DNA from: Sthenelais limicola
Taxonomy: Eukaryota; Annelida; Polychaeta; Phyllodocida; Sigalionidae
Assembly: GCA_942159475.1 (NCBI GenBank)
Contig: OW804097.1
Span: 36,344,298-36,408,297 of the forward strand
Direction: 5' to 3'
Length of the DNA: 64,000 nt
Shown here: one piece after another, positions 49,901-51,330 of the stretch
Layout: each line of letters opens with the position of its first letter
How positions within the stretch are numbered: the first letter of the stretch is position 1
Made by a program: the position numbers and the translations under genes
Notes under the pieces: generated by a model
The model's input: only the letters and a program-made list of their open reading frames with translations
The model's database searches: none
Told to the model about the DNA's origin: nothing

Positions 49901-51219
49901 CGATTATTACCAAGATTATTTGGGTTTCAAGAATAAATAATCTTCTCACCTTGTTGATTAAAGCTGTGAACTGTTCAGTGGTAACAGGCATACAATAGGC
50001 TTCCATCACCCGGCGAAACTCTCCTTTGGTTATACTCAGTGATTGGTCCACGTCGTAGTTCTGACATGCCTGATTAATAATAACACATTATACATTTATT
50101 TAACACATTATACATTTATCTAACACATTATACATTATCTAACACATTGTACATTTATTTATAGAAGTGGGTACCGGGGAGGGGGGGGGGGGAGTCATGT
50201 TACAATTTTTTTAGTAAATGTTTGTTACTACGCTGTCTAACACTGGTGACTGAAAATATTCGATATTACTGTGATTTATACAAGAAGAATGAAGTGAATT
50301 ACATCAATCACATCAACTGCAAAAGTAAAATGGCACTTGCAAATTAATGGGGCCGCAACATATATCAAACAGTTATTGGTAAATAGTTATGATACAGTTA
50401 ATTCTTCCACCTCCCACTGGGACATAACAACGTTTAAACTACACAATATGTCTATAGAGACACATTTATTAGAAACCTGTAGTTTCGTAAGGAAGGAAAT
50501 TTAAGGACTTACTGAAAGGATCTGGTCTGCGTTTTTCTGCAGTCCTTCCCGGATCATATTTTCAACTTCTATCACAGATAATTTGGGATCTGCTGCCTGT
50601 AATGTTGGTGATTCTGAAAAACAAATAATGAATGAAAAAATGAAATAGGAGATTCTGGTGAATCTGTTGGAAGAAGTGCTTAAAATGTCAAGAGAACTAT
50701 ATGCGTCAGATTTTCAGAAGATCTACAATTCAACTTGGCCAATGTTCTCAAATAATCCCAATTACAAACGAAAATAAAGTTCAAAATACAGTTCAACCTA
50801 GGCAAACAGATTGCTAGAATCACTGCAATGCCGAATATACTCGAATTTACCTAGTATTGATCAAATTGCAACCTAATTTAGCCGAATTTACTAAATGTGT
50901 ACAGCTGCCAATTGTACATTTTCTCAAAATCTGACCCATATATCACATGGTAAAATAGCAAAACTCTAATTTCACGTAAATTTTGAAGATATTATTTTGT
51001 GCTATTACCACTGCTATAATCATATACATCTAGTGATTCGGAATTCAAAGCAATTAATGTATAAAACTTACTGAGCTTTTCCTGGATATTCTCCCGTTCT
51101 AGAACCGATTCTCTGAAGACAGAGGGTGTTTTGGGCGGGGAGGCAGTGCGTAGATTGTTCCTTGCAGTGAAGGCAACCCCAACAGTGGAGGGGAGAAGGC
51201 CTGGACTTACGGTCGCCAT
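13659..51219 (-). CDS. EFCAB6: EFCAB6-like multi-EF-hand protein, 29 coding exons, complete
   Basis: Complement of 29 exons listed individually below. Every junction is GT-AG and every phase fits, giving one 4635-nt frame (1544 residues plus TGA) from ATG at 51219-51217. Vertebrate EFCAB6 (DJ-1-binding protein DJBP) is about 1500 residues. It is a testis and cilium protein placed in the axonemal doublet microtubules; a ciliary role here is inferred from the family. About 13 paired EF-hand modules are visible, each with a first loop starting in Asp and a second, usually degenerate hand ending in a (N/D)Y..FL..F pattern. Best canonical loops: DKNRDGKITRKE (split by an intron), DYNRDGTIQKHE, DKYNDGFIHLPD, DTQGKGHITHAE, DVDQSLSITKGE. 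Between modules are Pro/Ser-rich basic linkers. The C-terminal module, DKNLDGQINYNN followed by FVRAF, matches the end of vertebrate EFCAB6. Introns hold a DIRS-type element and many MITEs. Confidence 0.93.
13995..14229 (-). mobile_element. MITE family A copy in an EFCAB6 intron
   Basis: Full-length. Flanks ATAC on both sides, a perfect 4-bp duplication. Sense to EFCAB6, 57 bases upstream of the last exon. Confidence 0.87.
14323..14560 (-). mobile_element. MITE family A fragments, fused
   Basis: Lacks the ends; the interior appears to contain parts of two copies (two CAGATATAC...TAGTATT blocks). Sense to EFCAB6. Confidence 0.65.
14560..14830 (-). repeat. Family F element, truncated
   Basis: Family F carries ACGTTTACG repeats at one end and AACCTATCTCAATTACGTAA at the other, with TTTTGCTGAACCT inside. 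This copy runs into the donor of EFCAB6 coding exon 28 (AACCTCCCTAATGTAATTAT). Confidence 0.65.
14839..15029 (-). CDS. EFCAB6: EFCAB6 coding exon 28, paired EF-hand
   Basis: Residues 1389-1452. KYDLKNNNHFCYHDFLRQFV: loop DLKNNNHFCYHD with Asp at 12, followed by a basic linker (LNRKKLDAPKVA). Phase 1 in, 0 out; the KYDLK piece is also in vertebrate EFCAB6 near the same place. Confidence 0.93.
15464..15667. mobile_element. Family D element
   Basis: Opposite orientation; ends CAGTCTAGGCCCAAA and TTTGGGCCTATAGATTG, 34 bases from EFCAB6 coding exon 27. Confidence 0.77.
15701..15890 (-). CDS. EFCAB6: EFCAB6 coding exon 27, EF-hand start
   Basis: Residues 1326-1388. Ser/Arg/Pro linker, then RIKDVVVRHWKEIQRCCREA, then loop DIDSTKQIPYDV. 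The exon ends just inside the exiting helix. Phase 0 in, 1 out. HWKE recurs in exon 29 as NWKE. Confidence 0.92.
15913..16115 (-). mobile_element. MITE family A copy, truncated
   Basis: Left end GGGTGAAATCGG is present; the right end breaks off after CTAAATGCGTAGA. The next copy begins about 20 bases later. Confidence 0.78.
16137..16362 (-). mobile_element. MITE family A copy in an EFCAB6 intron
   Basis: Ends GGGTTAGTTTGTCAG and CTGACGACCTGACCC; sense to EFCAB6. Confidence 0.84.
16406..16690. mobile_element. Family B element, right part lost
   Basis: Complete left end TGTGATGTGTTTCAGGAATA; breaks off after the AAAATATCAAACTTGAAA region. Confidence 0.75.
16864..17031 (-). CDS. EFCAB6: EFCAB6 coding exon 26, paired EF-hand and linker
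   Basis: Residues 1270-1325. FTNLWSTLSVNEFGNLDYTD continues the module (exit DYTDFLRKF), then a Pro/Ser/Thr linker. Phase 0 both sides. Confidence 0.92.
17128..17362 (-). mobile_element. MITE family A copy in an EFCAB6 intron
   Basis: Ends GGGTTAAGTCTTCAG and CTGAAAATCTGACCC; about 100 bases from coding exon 26. Sense to EFCAB6. Confidence 0.85.
17413..17626 (-). mobile_element. MITE family A copy, left end lost
   Basis: Begins within GGCCTTCACCAATC; right end CTGAAAATCTGACCC is complete. Sense to EFCAB6. Confidence 0.8.
17668..17812. mobile_element. Family B element, right third only
   Basis: From ATTTATTAGATGTCC to CCTGTAACACATCACA. Could be the missing part of the element at 16406, separated by two MITE insertions and an exon, or a separate copy. 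Confidence 0.7.
17842..18050. repeat. Inverted-repeat element before EFCAB6 coding exon 25
   Basis: TAAAGCCGTGGACACACACA then GCCGATTTGGC, mirrored by GCCAAATCGGCTGTGTGTGT then CCACGGCTTTA. Ends 12 bases from the exon donor. Confidence 0.83.
18063..18290 (-). CDS. EFCAB6: EFCAB6 coding exon 25, EF-hand
   Basis: Residues 1194-1269. Starts DADKWIDMVNRRLRAETPAT; helix LTEDEVQAYLKEQIASKYHH; loop DYARIGVVTRDD with Asp at 12; ends RLSDEQ where the intron splits the module. Phase 0 both sides. Confidence 0.93.
18860..19048 (-). CDS. EFCAB6: EFCAB6 coding exon 24, complete EF-hand pair
   Basis: Residues 1131-1193. First loop DQHNLGYIPPED, second MPVNKEGNVDYRNYLETF. 189 nt, phase 0 both sides, so the whole module is one symmetric exon. 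Confidence 0.94.
19137..19373 (-). mobile_element. MITE family A copy in an EFCAB6 intron
   Basis: Ends GGGTGAAATCGC and GAAAAGCTGACCC, flanks ACAT and ACGT. Sense to EFCAB6. Confidence 0.84.
19423..19636. mobile_element. Family D element
   Basis: Ends CAGTCTAGGCCCAAAG and TTTTGGGCCTATACTG; closely matches the copy at 166. Confidence 0.78.
19912..20104 (-). CDS. EFCAB6: EFCAB6 coding exon 23, paired EF-hand and linker
   Basis: Residues 1066-1130. LKLHEKRRLSYSDFLEVLQ is a degenerate second hand. Linker with PEAAIAILNDKVALQLDVLK, a helix entering the next module. Phase 2 in, 0 out. Confidence 0.92.
20892..21274. mobile_element. Family B element, full length
   Basis: Left GTGATGAGTTTCAGGAAAAT, right ATTTTCCTGAAACACGTCAC. 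Interior closely matches the copies at 11057 and 51990. Confidence 0.82.
21550..21705 (-). CDS. EFCAB6: EFCAB6 coding exon 22, EF-hand
   Basis: Residues 1014-1065. DRIREQYDDFYTAFKKYDSH begins the module. The loop is DSHKNGYLTANN, with Asn at 12. Ends DDQFYDLLEK. Phase 2 in and out. Confidence 0.93.
21764..22017 (+). repeat. Family F element, uninterrupted
   Basis: From TAGGGAGGTTACGCAAAC to TACGTTTAGGCTTGCTGAAC then CTCACTA. The two ends are diverged inverted repeats around AGGGAGGTT(A/C)(A/C)GCAA. It serves as the empty-site reference for the MITE at 23506. Confidence 0.7.
22161..22372. mobile_element. Family D element
   Basis: Opposite orientation to 19423; right end TTTGGGCCTAGACTG intact, left end diverged (CACTCTAGGTCCAAA). 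Confidence 0.77.
22573..22803 (-). mobile_element. MITE family A copy in an EFCAB6 intron
   Basis: Ends GGGTCAGATTTTCAG and CTGAAAATCTGACCC. Perfect 4-bp duplication ACAT. Sense to EFCAB6. Confidence 0.87.
22952..23186 (+). mobile_element. MITE family A copy beside coding exon 21
   Basis: Right end CTGGCGACTTCACCC stops 18 bases from the donor of coding exon 21. Antisense to EFCAB6, one of four such copies. Confidence 0.84.
23205..23438 (-). CDS. EFCAB6: EFCAB6 coding exon 21, EF-hand and coiled linker
   Basis: Residues 936-1013. Here the second hand of the module is the better one: DTQGKGHITHAE with Gly at 6 and Glu at 12. A charged helical linker follows (ESYRKLERHHKDQERKQERI). Phase 2 in and out. 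A MITE ends 18 bases beyond its donor side. Confidence 0.93.
23476..23935 (+). repeat. Family F element split by a MITE
   Basis: Same organisation as 21764-22017, with the family A MITE at 23506-23740 inside. The last part again has ACGTTTACGTTTACG and TTGCTGATCCTCCCTATT. Confidence 0.7.
23506..23740 (+). mobile_element. MITE family A copy nested in a family F element
   Basis: Inserted at AATT inside an element whose uninterrupted relative is at 21764-22017 (CTCAATTACG). AATT is found on both sides of the MITE, proving a 4-bp target duplication. Antisense to EFCAB6. Confidence 0.9.
24243..24361 (-). CDS. EFCAB6: EFCAB6 coding exon 20, EF-hand
   Basis: Residues 897-935. AFCRADSRRDGMIRKDGLRQ: loop DSRRDGMIRKDG keeps Asp 1, Asp 5 and Gly 6 but has Gly at 12. 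Ends KDEFKKLWAM. Phase 0 in, 2 out; too short to stand out as an ORF. Confidence 0.92.
24766..25743 (-). CDS. Tyrosine recombinase of the YR retrotransposon
   Basis: 325 residues. N-terminal helical SAM-like region (WHQFSLFCASIG), then the catalytic half: RTLLRKSHVF supplies the first Arg, GLHSLRRGAATFM is the HxxR box, GDWQSLAVLKYL the late Trp and the nucleophile Tyr. This is the R-H-R-W-Y set of phage-integrase-fold enzymes and the feature that separates DIRS-class elements from LTR elements. The frame begins within the end of the RT ORF. Confidence 0.88.
   Translation of the reverse strand: MSFTICNIFPAGNLDAEVRKLQWNAMAATTKSVRSSQWHQFSLFCASIGQDPLPVGPLLVSRYLAHMATVKRLAYSTINNNLSALNHLSKFYGGPDLREDFQLSLLMRGIKRATSTVESPKDPLLPHDLKGMFQHVDLDKELEFAVWVGVLLCYRTLLRKSHVFHSEGSSHLLSRGDVTFDGDWVLVSIGSSKTDQHGARPFVVPVKRCSSALCLVHALRSLVSQHPASPSAPLISTKGGSPVLYSAALRLLKKWASATGVKKDVGLHSLRRGAATFMHLQGVNLQDIRMAGDWQSLAVLKYLSAPLPHRQHIESKMAQALDVLP
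25701..27611 (-). CDS. Reverse transcriptase-RNase H of the YR retrotransposon
   Basis: 636 residues. RT signatures: GAVSKPDGGIRPITDCSLPD (fingers), VVDLSSAYRSLLLHP (motif A), ICFGASAAPFVFHRVTD (motif B), and SYLDDFIYWG near residue 346, the YxDD catalytic box, followed by VCRFLGINLDS. The C-terminal third resembles the divergent RNase H of DIRS elements (LSDSEFIGFQL, SSRELCSF). The true N-terminus may be further 3' than the ORF start because the first 100 residues overlap gag. Overlaps the recombinase frame by 43 nt. Confidence 0.88.
   Translation of the reverse strand: MWSDRHAEWRVRINMTRYSTSNIGHLTSAGYTTISTRRKSVLCHVRGNMSALCASRRVIRPMSASHAAAPFIGLTSPVAEAQSSVVNNQDGGPSLPVSENMPCASVSSVISEPDFNSLVHQCREVGSDHIIQGIRSQLNPSNWAHMLLFNDIWDPDSHYVLDGIMSGFRLLNKDAVIQGYSADNYSSCFSPASFAKLDSLITSEIRTGKLSIVDSPPVCIHAIGAVSKPDGGIRPITDCSLPDGLSVNNYTNEVVSKFSLISIDDISLAVPCGALMGVVDLSSAYRSLLLHPSQRTYFGLKWNVLGHPTCLVDNAICFGASAAPFVFHRVTDCVSRMLLRRGFNCRSYLDDFIYWGSTMEETLNTQSFLLSVLRRLGFYIAWKKVTGPSQVCRFLGINLDSSSMTLSLPEDKMVKLQSELLFFSGRKRATKTQHQRLAGILSHCGKVIAGGRIYINAVFDLLKSMSSTEKRRLSSAMISDLHWWYVNMNYFNGVSCMLSASTTDWDYIAWISSSSYAASLGSVTVGGTYALSDSEFIGFQLDVNPCAINLPPCCFASPSSRELCSFASVLHRALPSRDFNDSAILVVCNTRACVHMLSKGRALCPHLVDILKYIFHACFAKNVCLLPSAISSLQAT
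27361..28341 (-). CDS. Gag-like protein of the YR retrotransposon
   Basis: 326 residues from ATG at 28341. N-terminal zinc-binding pattern CPVCFKKHKEPPC, a helical stretch (EYQVWLESMVTAQRVKMERL), and a C-terminal Cys/His cluster, CWIYNYQHPTKKCSVPC then CALCLSASHTADVC, of the kind that binds RNA in gag proteins of DIRS and Ngaro elements. Its 3' end overlaps the RT frame by about 250 nt in a different frame, so the RT may be made by frameshifting or re-initiation. Confidence 0.75.
   Translation of the reverse strand: MSTINCPVCFKKHKEPPCTPKEDGATGFSLQDMAKDLEIEQTTAARGSAEYQVWLESMVTAQRVKMERLQIESKTCSLEAQLAEMNNSMNSPRGPGGRNSMGFDISPPNLTRGLDLSRVPDLAKLRPESHLITEKKAEQMTIRELMFGCMSVLNYLISNDVDPMGYGLHMTFVASKSISKDYVKLALIRYERSVTDAVLEGKLRDWVHVELQLASTFFSPENMKAFTTLKHLSASAAPRYARKVVVRPARRMAGEDKYDPLFDFEHWPSDICWIYNYQHPTKKCSVPCKRKHVCALCLSASHTADVCQSRSSTFHWSDVSGGGGAE
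28541..28780. repeat. CGCG-rich inverted-repeat element
   Basis: Contains many TTCGCGCAG and GCGCGAAAATAAAT words, ending ATTACAGTAG. It abuts the 5' side of the YR retrotransposon. A relative in the opposite orientation is at 35745. Confidence 0.7.
29143..29239 (-). CDS. EFCAB6: EFCAB6 coding exon 19 (linker)
   Basis: Residues 864-896: YNETNPPKWFTADEVYAALS and KKAHQQFADLSK. ADLSK followed by the next exon's AF gives the usual helix before an EF loop. Phase 2 in, 0 out. The next intron (24362-29142) carries the DIRS-type element. Confidence 0.9.
29290..29406 (-). mobile_element. MITE family A fragment
   Basis: Right half only, ending CTGATGATCTGACCC. Sense to EFCAB6, in the intron upstream of coding exon 19. 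Confidence 0.75.
30015..30250 (-). CDS. EFCAB6: EFCAB6 coding exon 18, complete EF-hand pair
   Basis: Residues 786-863. First loop DDNHDGLLTKGN (Asp 1, Asn 3, Asp 5, Gly 6, but Asn at 12). Second hand ELDNKSRLDYQKFLEKF. Ends EEGHKWLVSDH. Phase 0 in, 2 out. The whole module is in one exon. Confidence 0.94.
30615..30752. repeat. Duplicated intronic segment, copy 1
   Basis: GGAAATATGGAGAAACAATG to TTTGTTCTAGTTT is nearly identical to 32158-32290. Lies just downstream of the donor of EFCAB6 coding exon 17. Confidence 0.85.
30789..31043 (-). CDS. EFCAB6: EFCAB6 coding exon 17, paired EF-hand and linker
   Basis: Residues 701-785. VLEKIGFNVNDIIFENICAK, then FNEGYMMYSDFVTNFEDP (second hand), then KVNPIRGDSFGMTALEVESK. 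At 255 nt it is the second longest coding exon. Phase 0 on both sides. Confidence 0.93.
31192..31430 (-). mobile_element. MITE family A copy with matched end change
   Basis: Both ends carry the same change, GGCTCAG and CTGAGCC, flanked by ATAT on both sides. Contains a small G-rich insertion. Sense to EFCAB6. Confidence 0.86.
31537..31708 (-). CDS. EFCAB6: EFCAB6 coding exon 16, EF-hand
   Basis: Residues 643-700. Linker with SPEEVIMRLRDKVAQN, then AFLQYDTKKNGKVSKKSFRR. Loop DTKKNGKVSKKS has Gly at 6 but Ser at 12. Phase 2 in, 0 out. This exon ends right after the loop, earlier in the module than the others. Confidence 0.92.
31785..32140. other. Unique-looking block, possible solo LTR
   Basis: CA-rich, less AT-rich than the flanks, with a 3' side GGGTTGATAGCTGGCAAGG on the - strand. 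No target duplication or terminal TG/CA pair could be confirmed. The duplicated segment at 32158 begins right after it. Confidence 0.25.
32158..32290. repeat. Duplicated intronic segment, copy 2
   Basis: Direct copy of 30615-30752, about 1.5 kb away, in a different intron of the same gene. Differs by very few bases. Confidence 0.85.
32679..32882. repeat. Inverted-repeat element, about 204 bp
   Basis: GTCTCCACTGGCTGCGGTAA then GCTCTGCGGTAAGCC, mirrored by GGCTTACCGCAGAGCTTACC then ACAGCCAGTGGAGAC. EFCAB6 intron. Confidence 0.83.
33003..33170 (-). CDS. EFCAB6: EFCAB6 coding exon 15, paired EF-hand
   Basis: Residues 587-642. MVAALGCSPEDKVNYVEFLQ is the second hand with the NYVEFL exit, then an acidic linker ending RRIEEQTIR. 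Phase 2 in and out; donor GTACTG is weak. Confidence 0.88.
33491..33742 (+). mobile_element. MITE family A copy with internal duplication
   Basis: Ends GGGTCGGATCTTCAG and CTGGCGACTTCACCC. About 18 bases longer than normal because of a local repeat of an AGACTAAAGTG-type piece. Antisense to EFCAB6; ends 41 bases from coding exon 14. Confidence 0.84.
33784..33944 (-). CDS. EFCAB6: EFCAB6 coding exon 14, EF-hand
   Basis: Residues 534-586. IEEILRNKIQDNWRDFSACL helix, then loop DTTNSQSVQAKD (Gly 6 replaced by Gln, Asp at 12), then STDHFNQ. Phase 0 in, 2 out. An inverted-repeat element starts about 32 bases upstream of its acceptor. Confidence 0.92.
33976..34327. repeat. Inverted-repeat element, about 350 bp
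   Basis: Arms ACCGTAGGGGAGGTGAAGTT then TAATTTTAATTTAATC and the complement; the inner arms carry CACCACGAG and GTGTGGAGAATAAAC. Immediately upstream of EFCAB6 coding exon 14. Confidence 0.83.
34628..34702 (-). CDS. EFCAB6: EFCAB6 coding exon 13 (linker)
   Basis: Residues 509-533: EGHQWLNSCHRYNEKQKPIV and MAWET. A 75-nt exon, phase 0 on both sides. EGH.WL recurs at the end of exon 18 (EEGHKWLVSDH) with YNE after it in exon 19, so this is another repeated linker. Confidence 0.9.
35135..35305 (-). CDS. EFCAB6: EFCAB6 coding exon 12, canonical EF-hand pair
   Basis: Residues 452-508. With exon 11 it forms DKNRDGKITRKE, the most canonical loop in the protein. The second hand, LDPAKTNFISYQRFLDLF, is degenerate. 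Both hands of this module sit in this exon, unlike most modules. Phase 0 on both sides; donor GTGAGT. Confidence 0.94.
35534..35585 (-). mobile_element. MITE family A fragment
   Basis: Left 50 bases only (GGGTCAGATCGTCAG to CTCTCAAAT), followed by unrelated DNA. Sense to EFCAB6. Confidence 0.75.
35745..35938. repeat. CGCG-rich inverted-repeat element
   Basis: Ends ACTGTAAACGTATTAATATT and AAATACGTTTACAGTAG; the interior pairs TTTATTTTCGCGC with GCGCGAAAATAAAT. Lies 15 bases from EFCAB6 coding exon 11. Confidence 0.75.
35954..36074 (-). CDS. EFCAB6: EFCAB6 coding exon 11, start of an EF loop
   Basis: Residues 411-451. FNPIRGDHAAVSFPELVKLL, then SSLKQAFLEIDK. The last two residues, Asp and Lys, are positions 1-2 of a calcium loop completed by the next exon. 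The FNPIRGD piece recurs in exon 17 as VNPIRGDS, so it is a linker motif of the family. Phase 2 in, 0 out. Confidence 0.92.
36129..36362 (-). mobile_element. MITE family A copy in an EFCAB6 intron
   Basis: Ends GGGTGAAGTCGCCAG and CTGGCGATCTGATCC; sense to EFCAB6, 54 bases from coding exon 11. Confidence 0.85.
36580..36652 (+). mobile_element. 3' tail of a LINE-type element
   Basis: CAGACAAATAAAGTATTTTT then (CAATT)n. Same kind of short terminus, no coding part found. Confidence 0.42.
37194..37304 (-). CDS. EFCAB6: EFCAB6 coding exon 10, paired EF-hand
   Basis: Residues 374-410. CGVKASGKISWEYFLEKFQ is the second, degenerate hand, followed by DPQAHGNGQTITIKPAHK. Phase 2 in and out. Confidence 0.9.
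37318..37392 (+). repeat. AT-only simple repeat (TAATAATAATTA)
   Basis: Imperfect TAATAATAATTAAA units at the 5' side of EFCAB6 coding exon 10, 14 bases upstream of the acceptor. Confidence 0.8.
37909..38057 (-). CDS. EFCAB6: EFCAB6 coding exon 9, EF-hand
   Basis: Residues 325-373. Loop DKYNDGFIHLPD: Asp 1, Asp 5, Gly 6, Ile 8, with Asp instead of Glu at 12 and Tyr at 3. Continues to the SNQLFSQLMER helix, where the intron cuts the module. Phase 0 in, 2 out. Confidence 0.92.
38099..38211. repeat. Family E hairpin element
   Basis: Second copy, in an EFCAB6 intron 42 bases upstream of coding exon 9. Same loop core TTTTGCGCCGCAGAGGAC. Confidence 0.85.
38317..38670. mobile_element. Family C element, full length
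   Basis: Both ends intact (AATAGGGGATTTGCAT / ATGCAAATCCCCTATT), in the intron between EFCAB6 coding exons 8 and 9. Confidence 0.83.
38905..39062 (-). CDS. EFCAB6: EFCAB6 coding exon 8 (linker)
   Basis: Residues 272-324. A basic linker (FKWQEYADQQRKAMTPSLG) and then MRPTHPATKLAGMALHSIE, which leads into the helix before the next module. Phase 1 in, 0 out. Confidence 0.9.
39188..39235 (-). mobile_element. MITE family A fragment
   Basis: A short piece with an internal deletion that joins TTTAGCAGAATT directly to the end AATCTGACCC. Confidence 0.65.
39955..40314. mobile_element. Family C element, full length
   Basis: Both ends intact; ends only 28 bases from the donor of EFCAB6 coding exon 7. 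Confidence 0.83.
40342..40460 (-). CDS. EFCAB6: EFCAB6 coding exon 7, paired EF-hand
   Basis: Residues 232-271. YDFHHRGSLNYKDFLLRLG: degenerate loop, His at positions 3 and 4, exit NYKDF. Acceptor ends CTATAG. Phase 2 in, 1 out. The intron upstream of it (40461-45226) is the second longest among the coding exons. Confidence 0.92.
42225..42335 (+). repeat. 20-bp tandem array
   Basis: Five units of TTTTTGGAATATCCTTTTCC; the last is diverged. A 3 x 20 period makes an open frame that is not a gene. Confidence 0.85.
42430..42570 (+). repeat. Purine-rich GGGAGA tract
   Basis: About 130 bases almost only G and A (GAGAGGGAGAGGGAG-type). Confidence 0.8.
43376..43772. mobile_element. Family B element, full length
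   Basis: Left TGTGATGTGTTACAGGAAAA, right CCTGAAACACATCACA; long EFCAB6 intron. Confidence 0.82.
44018..44207. repeat. Inverted-repeat element, 190 bp
   Basis: AATAGGGAGATTTAGCAACC at the left, GGTTGCTAAATCTCCCTATT at the right, with an inner pair TGTGGGGATATCTCGAGAGG. Confidence 0.83.
45227..45363 (-). CDS. EFCAB6: EFCAB6 coding exon 6, canonical EF-hand
   Basis: Residues 187-231. Loop DYNRDGTIQKHE has every canonical ligand (Asp 1, Asn 3, Asp 5, Gly 6, Ile 8, Glu 12), so calcium binding is likely. Ends in the helix of the next hand, DTQFDK. Phase 0 in, 2 out. Confidence 0.93.
45433..45672 (-). mobile_element. MITE family A copy in an EFCAB6 intron
   Basis: Ends GGGTTAGATCGTCAG and CGACGATTTTACCC, between coding exons 5 and 6. 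Sense to EFCAB6. Confidence 0.84.
45798..45867 (-). CDS. EFCAB6: EFCAB6 coding exon 5 (linker)
   Basis: Residues 163-186, a 70-nt linker exon reading YGIRAPSPKERNGDMIEKML. Acceptor CCTAG, donor GTGGGA (weaker). Its length is exactly what is needed to restore phase between exons 4 and 6. Confidence 0.85.
45984..46190. mobile_element. Family B element, left half
   Basis: Left end TGTGATGTGTTCCAGGAGAA; sequence changes at about 46190 into DNA with a hammerhead-like core. Confidence 0.72.
46204..46227 (+). ncRNA. Hammerhead-like core motif
   Basis: CTGATGA, a GACC...GGTC stem, then GAAAC, the conserved catalytic-core order of hammerhead ribozymes, as found in Penelope-like retroelements. Stem I would be GGC/GCC (46192-46203). 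The base before stem I makes GTG, not the usual NUH, so activity is doubtful. Confidence 0.35.
46699..46890. mobile_element. Family D element
   Basis: Ends CAGTCTAGGCCCAAAA and TTTGGACCTAGAGTG, with a small internal deletion. Confidence 0.75.
46996..47114 (-). CDS. EFCAB6: EFCAB6 coding exon 4, paired EF-hand
   Basis: Residues 124-162. Completes the first module: VPLNANGTVRYADFMEKFG, a degenerate loop (Pro at position 1) with the normal ADF exit. A basic linker follows (NPKRVKAVRMAEKW). Phase 0 in, 2 out; acceptor TATAG, donor GTAAGT. Confidence 0.92.
47354..47587 (+). mobile_element. MITE family A copy in an EFCAB6 intron
   Basis: Ends GGATAAGATTTTCAG and CTGAAAATCTGACCC. Antisense to EFCAB6. 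Confidence 0.85.
47876..48000. repeat. Inverted repeat, 125 bp
   Basis: CTGTCTGTGGGATCTTTCTT to GTGAGGAACCCC, mirrored by GGGGTTCCTCACG to TCCCACAGACAGG. EFCAB6 intron between coding exons 3 and 4. Confidence 0.8.
48723..48750 (-). other. EFCAB6: Candidate microexon B (28 nt), alternative
   Basis: A 28-nt block with acceptor TATATTAG and donor GTATGTTC. Following microexon A it reads through open in the EFCAB6 frame (VGDDKENTQ) into exon 4. 23 + 28 = 51 nt, 17 codons. The acceptor is weaker than that of microexon A. Confidence 0.33.
48991..49013 (-). other. EFCAB6: Candidate microexon A (23 nt), alternative
   Basis: Inside the intron between coding exons 3 and 4, a 23-nt block has a strong acceptor (CTTTATTTTACAG) and donor (GTATGTCTC). 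Used together with microexon B it keeps frame. The constitutive exon 3-exon 4 join is already in frame, so these would be optional. No transcript evidence is available here. Confidence 0.35.
49072..49113. mobile_element. Family B end fragment
   Basis: Only the right inverted repeat: TTGCGACTTATCACTTATTT then CCTGAAACATATCACAT. Confidence 0.65.
49190..49520 (+). mobile_element. 3' part of a LINE-type element
   Basis: Non-coding CT/AT-rich DNA leading to CGTGCTGAATAAAATTTGAT then TTGATTTATT, which looks like a retrotransposon 3' end. EFCAB6 intron. Confidence 0.42.
49704..49853. repeat. Inverted-repeat element, 150 bp
   Basis: Ends TACCGTATTTCCCCGTTTAT then AAGCC, and the exact complement GGCTTATAAACGGGGAAATA then CGGTA. 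A compact foldback MITE just downstream of EFCAB6 coding exon 3. Confidence 0.85.
49950..50069 (-). CDS. EFCAB6: EFCAB6 coding exon 3, first EF-hand
   Basis: Residues 84-123. EF loop DVDQSLSITKGE has Asp at 1 and 3, Ser at 5 and Glu at 12, but Leu at 6 instead of Gly. It ends EQFTALINK, the entering helix of the paired hand. Phase 0 on both sides. Confidence 0.92.
50513..50613 (-). CDS. EFCAB6: EFCAB6 coding exon 2
   Basis: Residues 50-83, containing KLSVIEVENMIREGL, a helix of the type that precedes each EF-hand module in this family. GT-AG bounded (donor GTAAGTCC), phase 1 in, phase 0 out. Confidence 0.88.
50703..50937 (-). mobile_element. MITE family A copy in an EFCAB6 intron
   Basis: Ends GCGTCAGATTTTCAG and CTCAAAATCTGACCC, flanked by TATAT and ATATAT. 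Sense to EFCAB6. Confidence 0.85.
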
Positions 51220-51224
51220 CTTAA
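51072..51224 (-). CDS. EFCAB6: EFCAB6 coding exon 1 (start codon)
   Basis: Acceptor TTGCAG lies at 51230-51225. Five bases precede ATG (51219-51217, context AAGATGG, a good Kozak match). Residues 1-49: MATVSPGLLP, then a Ser/Pro/Thr-rich stretch with TASPPKTPSVFRES. Donor GTAAGT begins at 51071; phase 1. Because an acceptor precedes the ATG, at least one more exon lies upstream. The five leader bases are open in the frame of the ATG if joined in phase 1 (see the candidate exon at 57091). Confidence 0.85.
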
Positions 51225-51330
51225 CTGCAATTATTAACACATCAATAGTTAGTTATATACATTCGTACTTTAATCGTATCGAGGGATTTGATCAATCGGT
51301 CAGTATATTGACAGGCAATAGGAATATATA

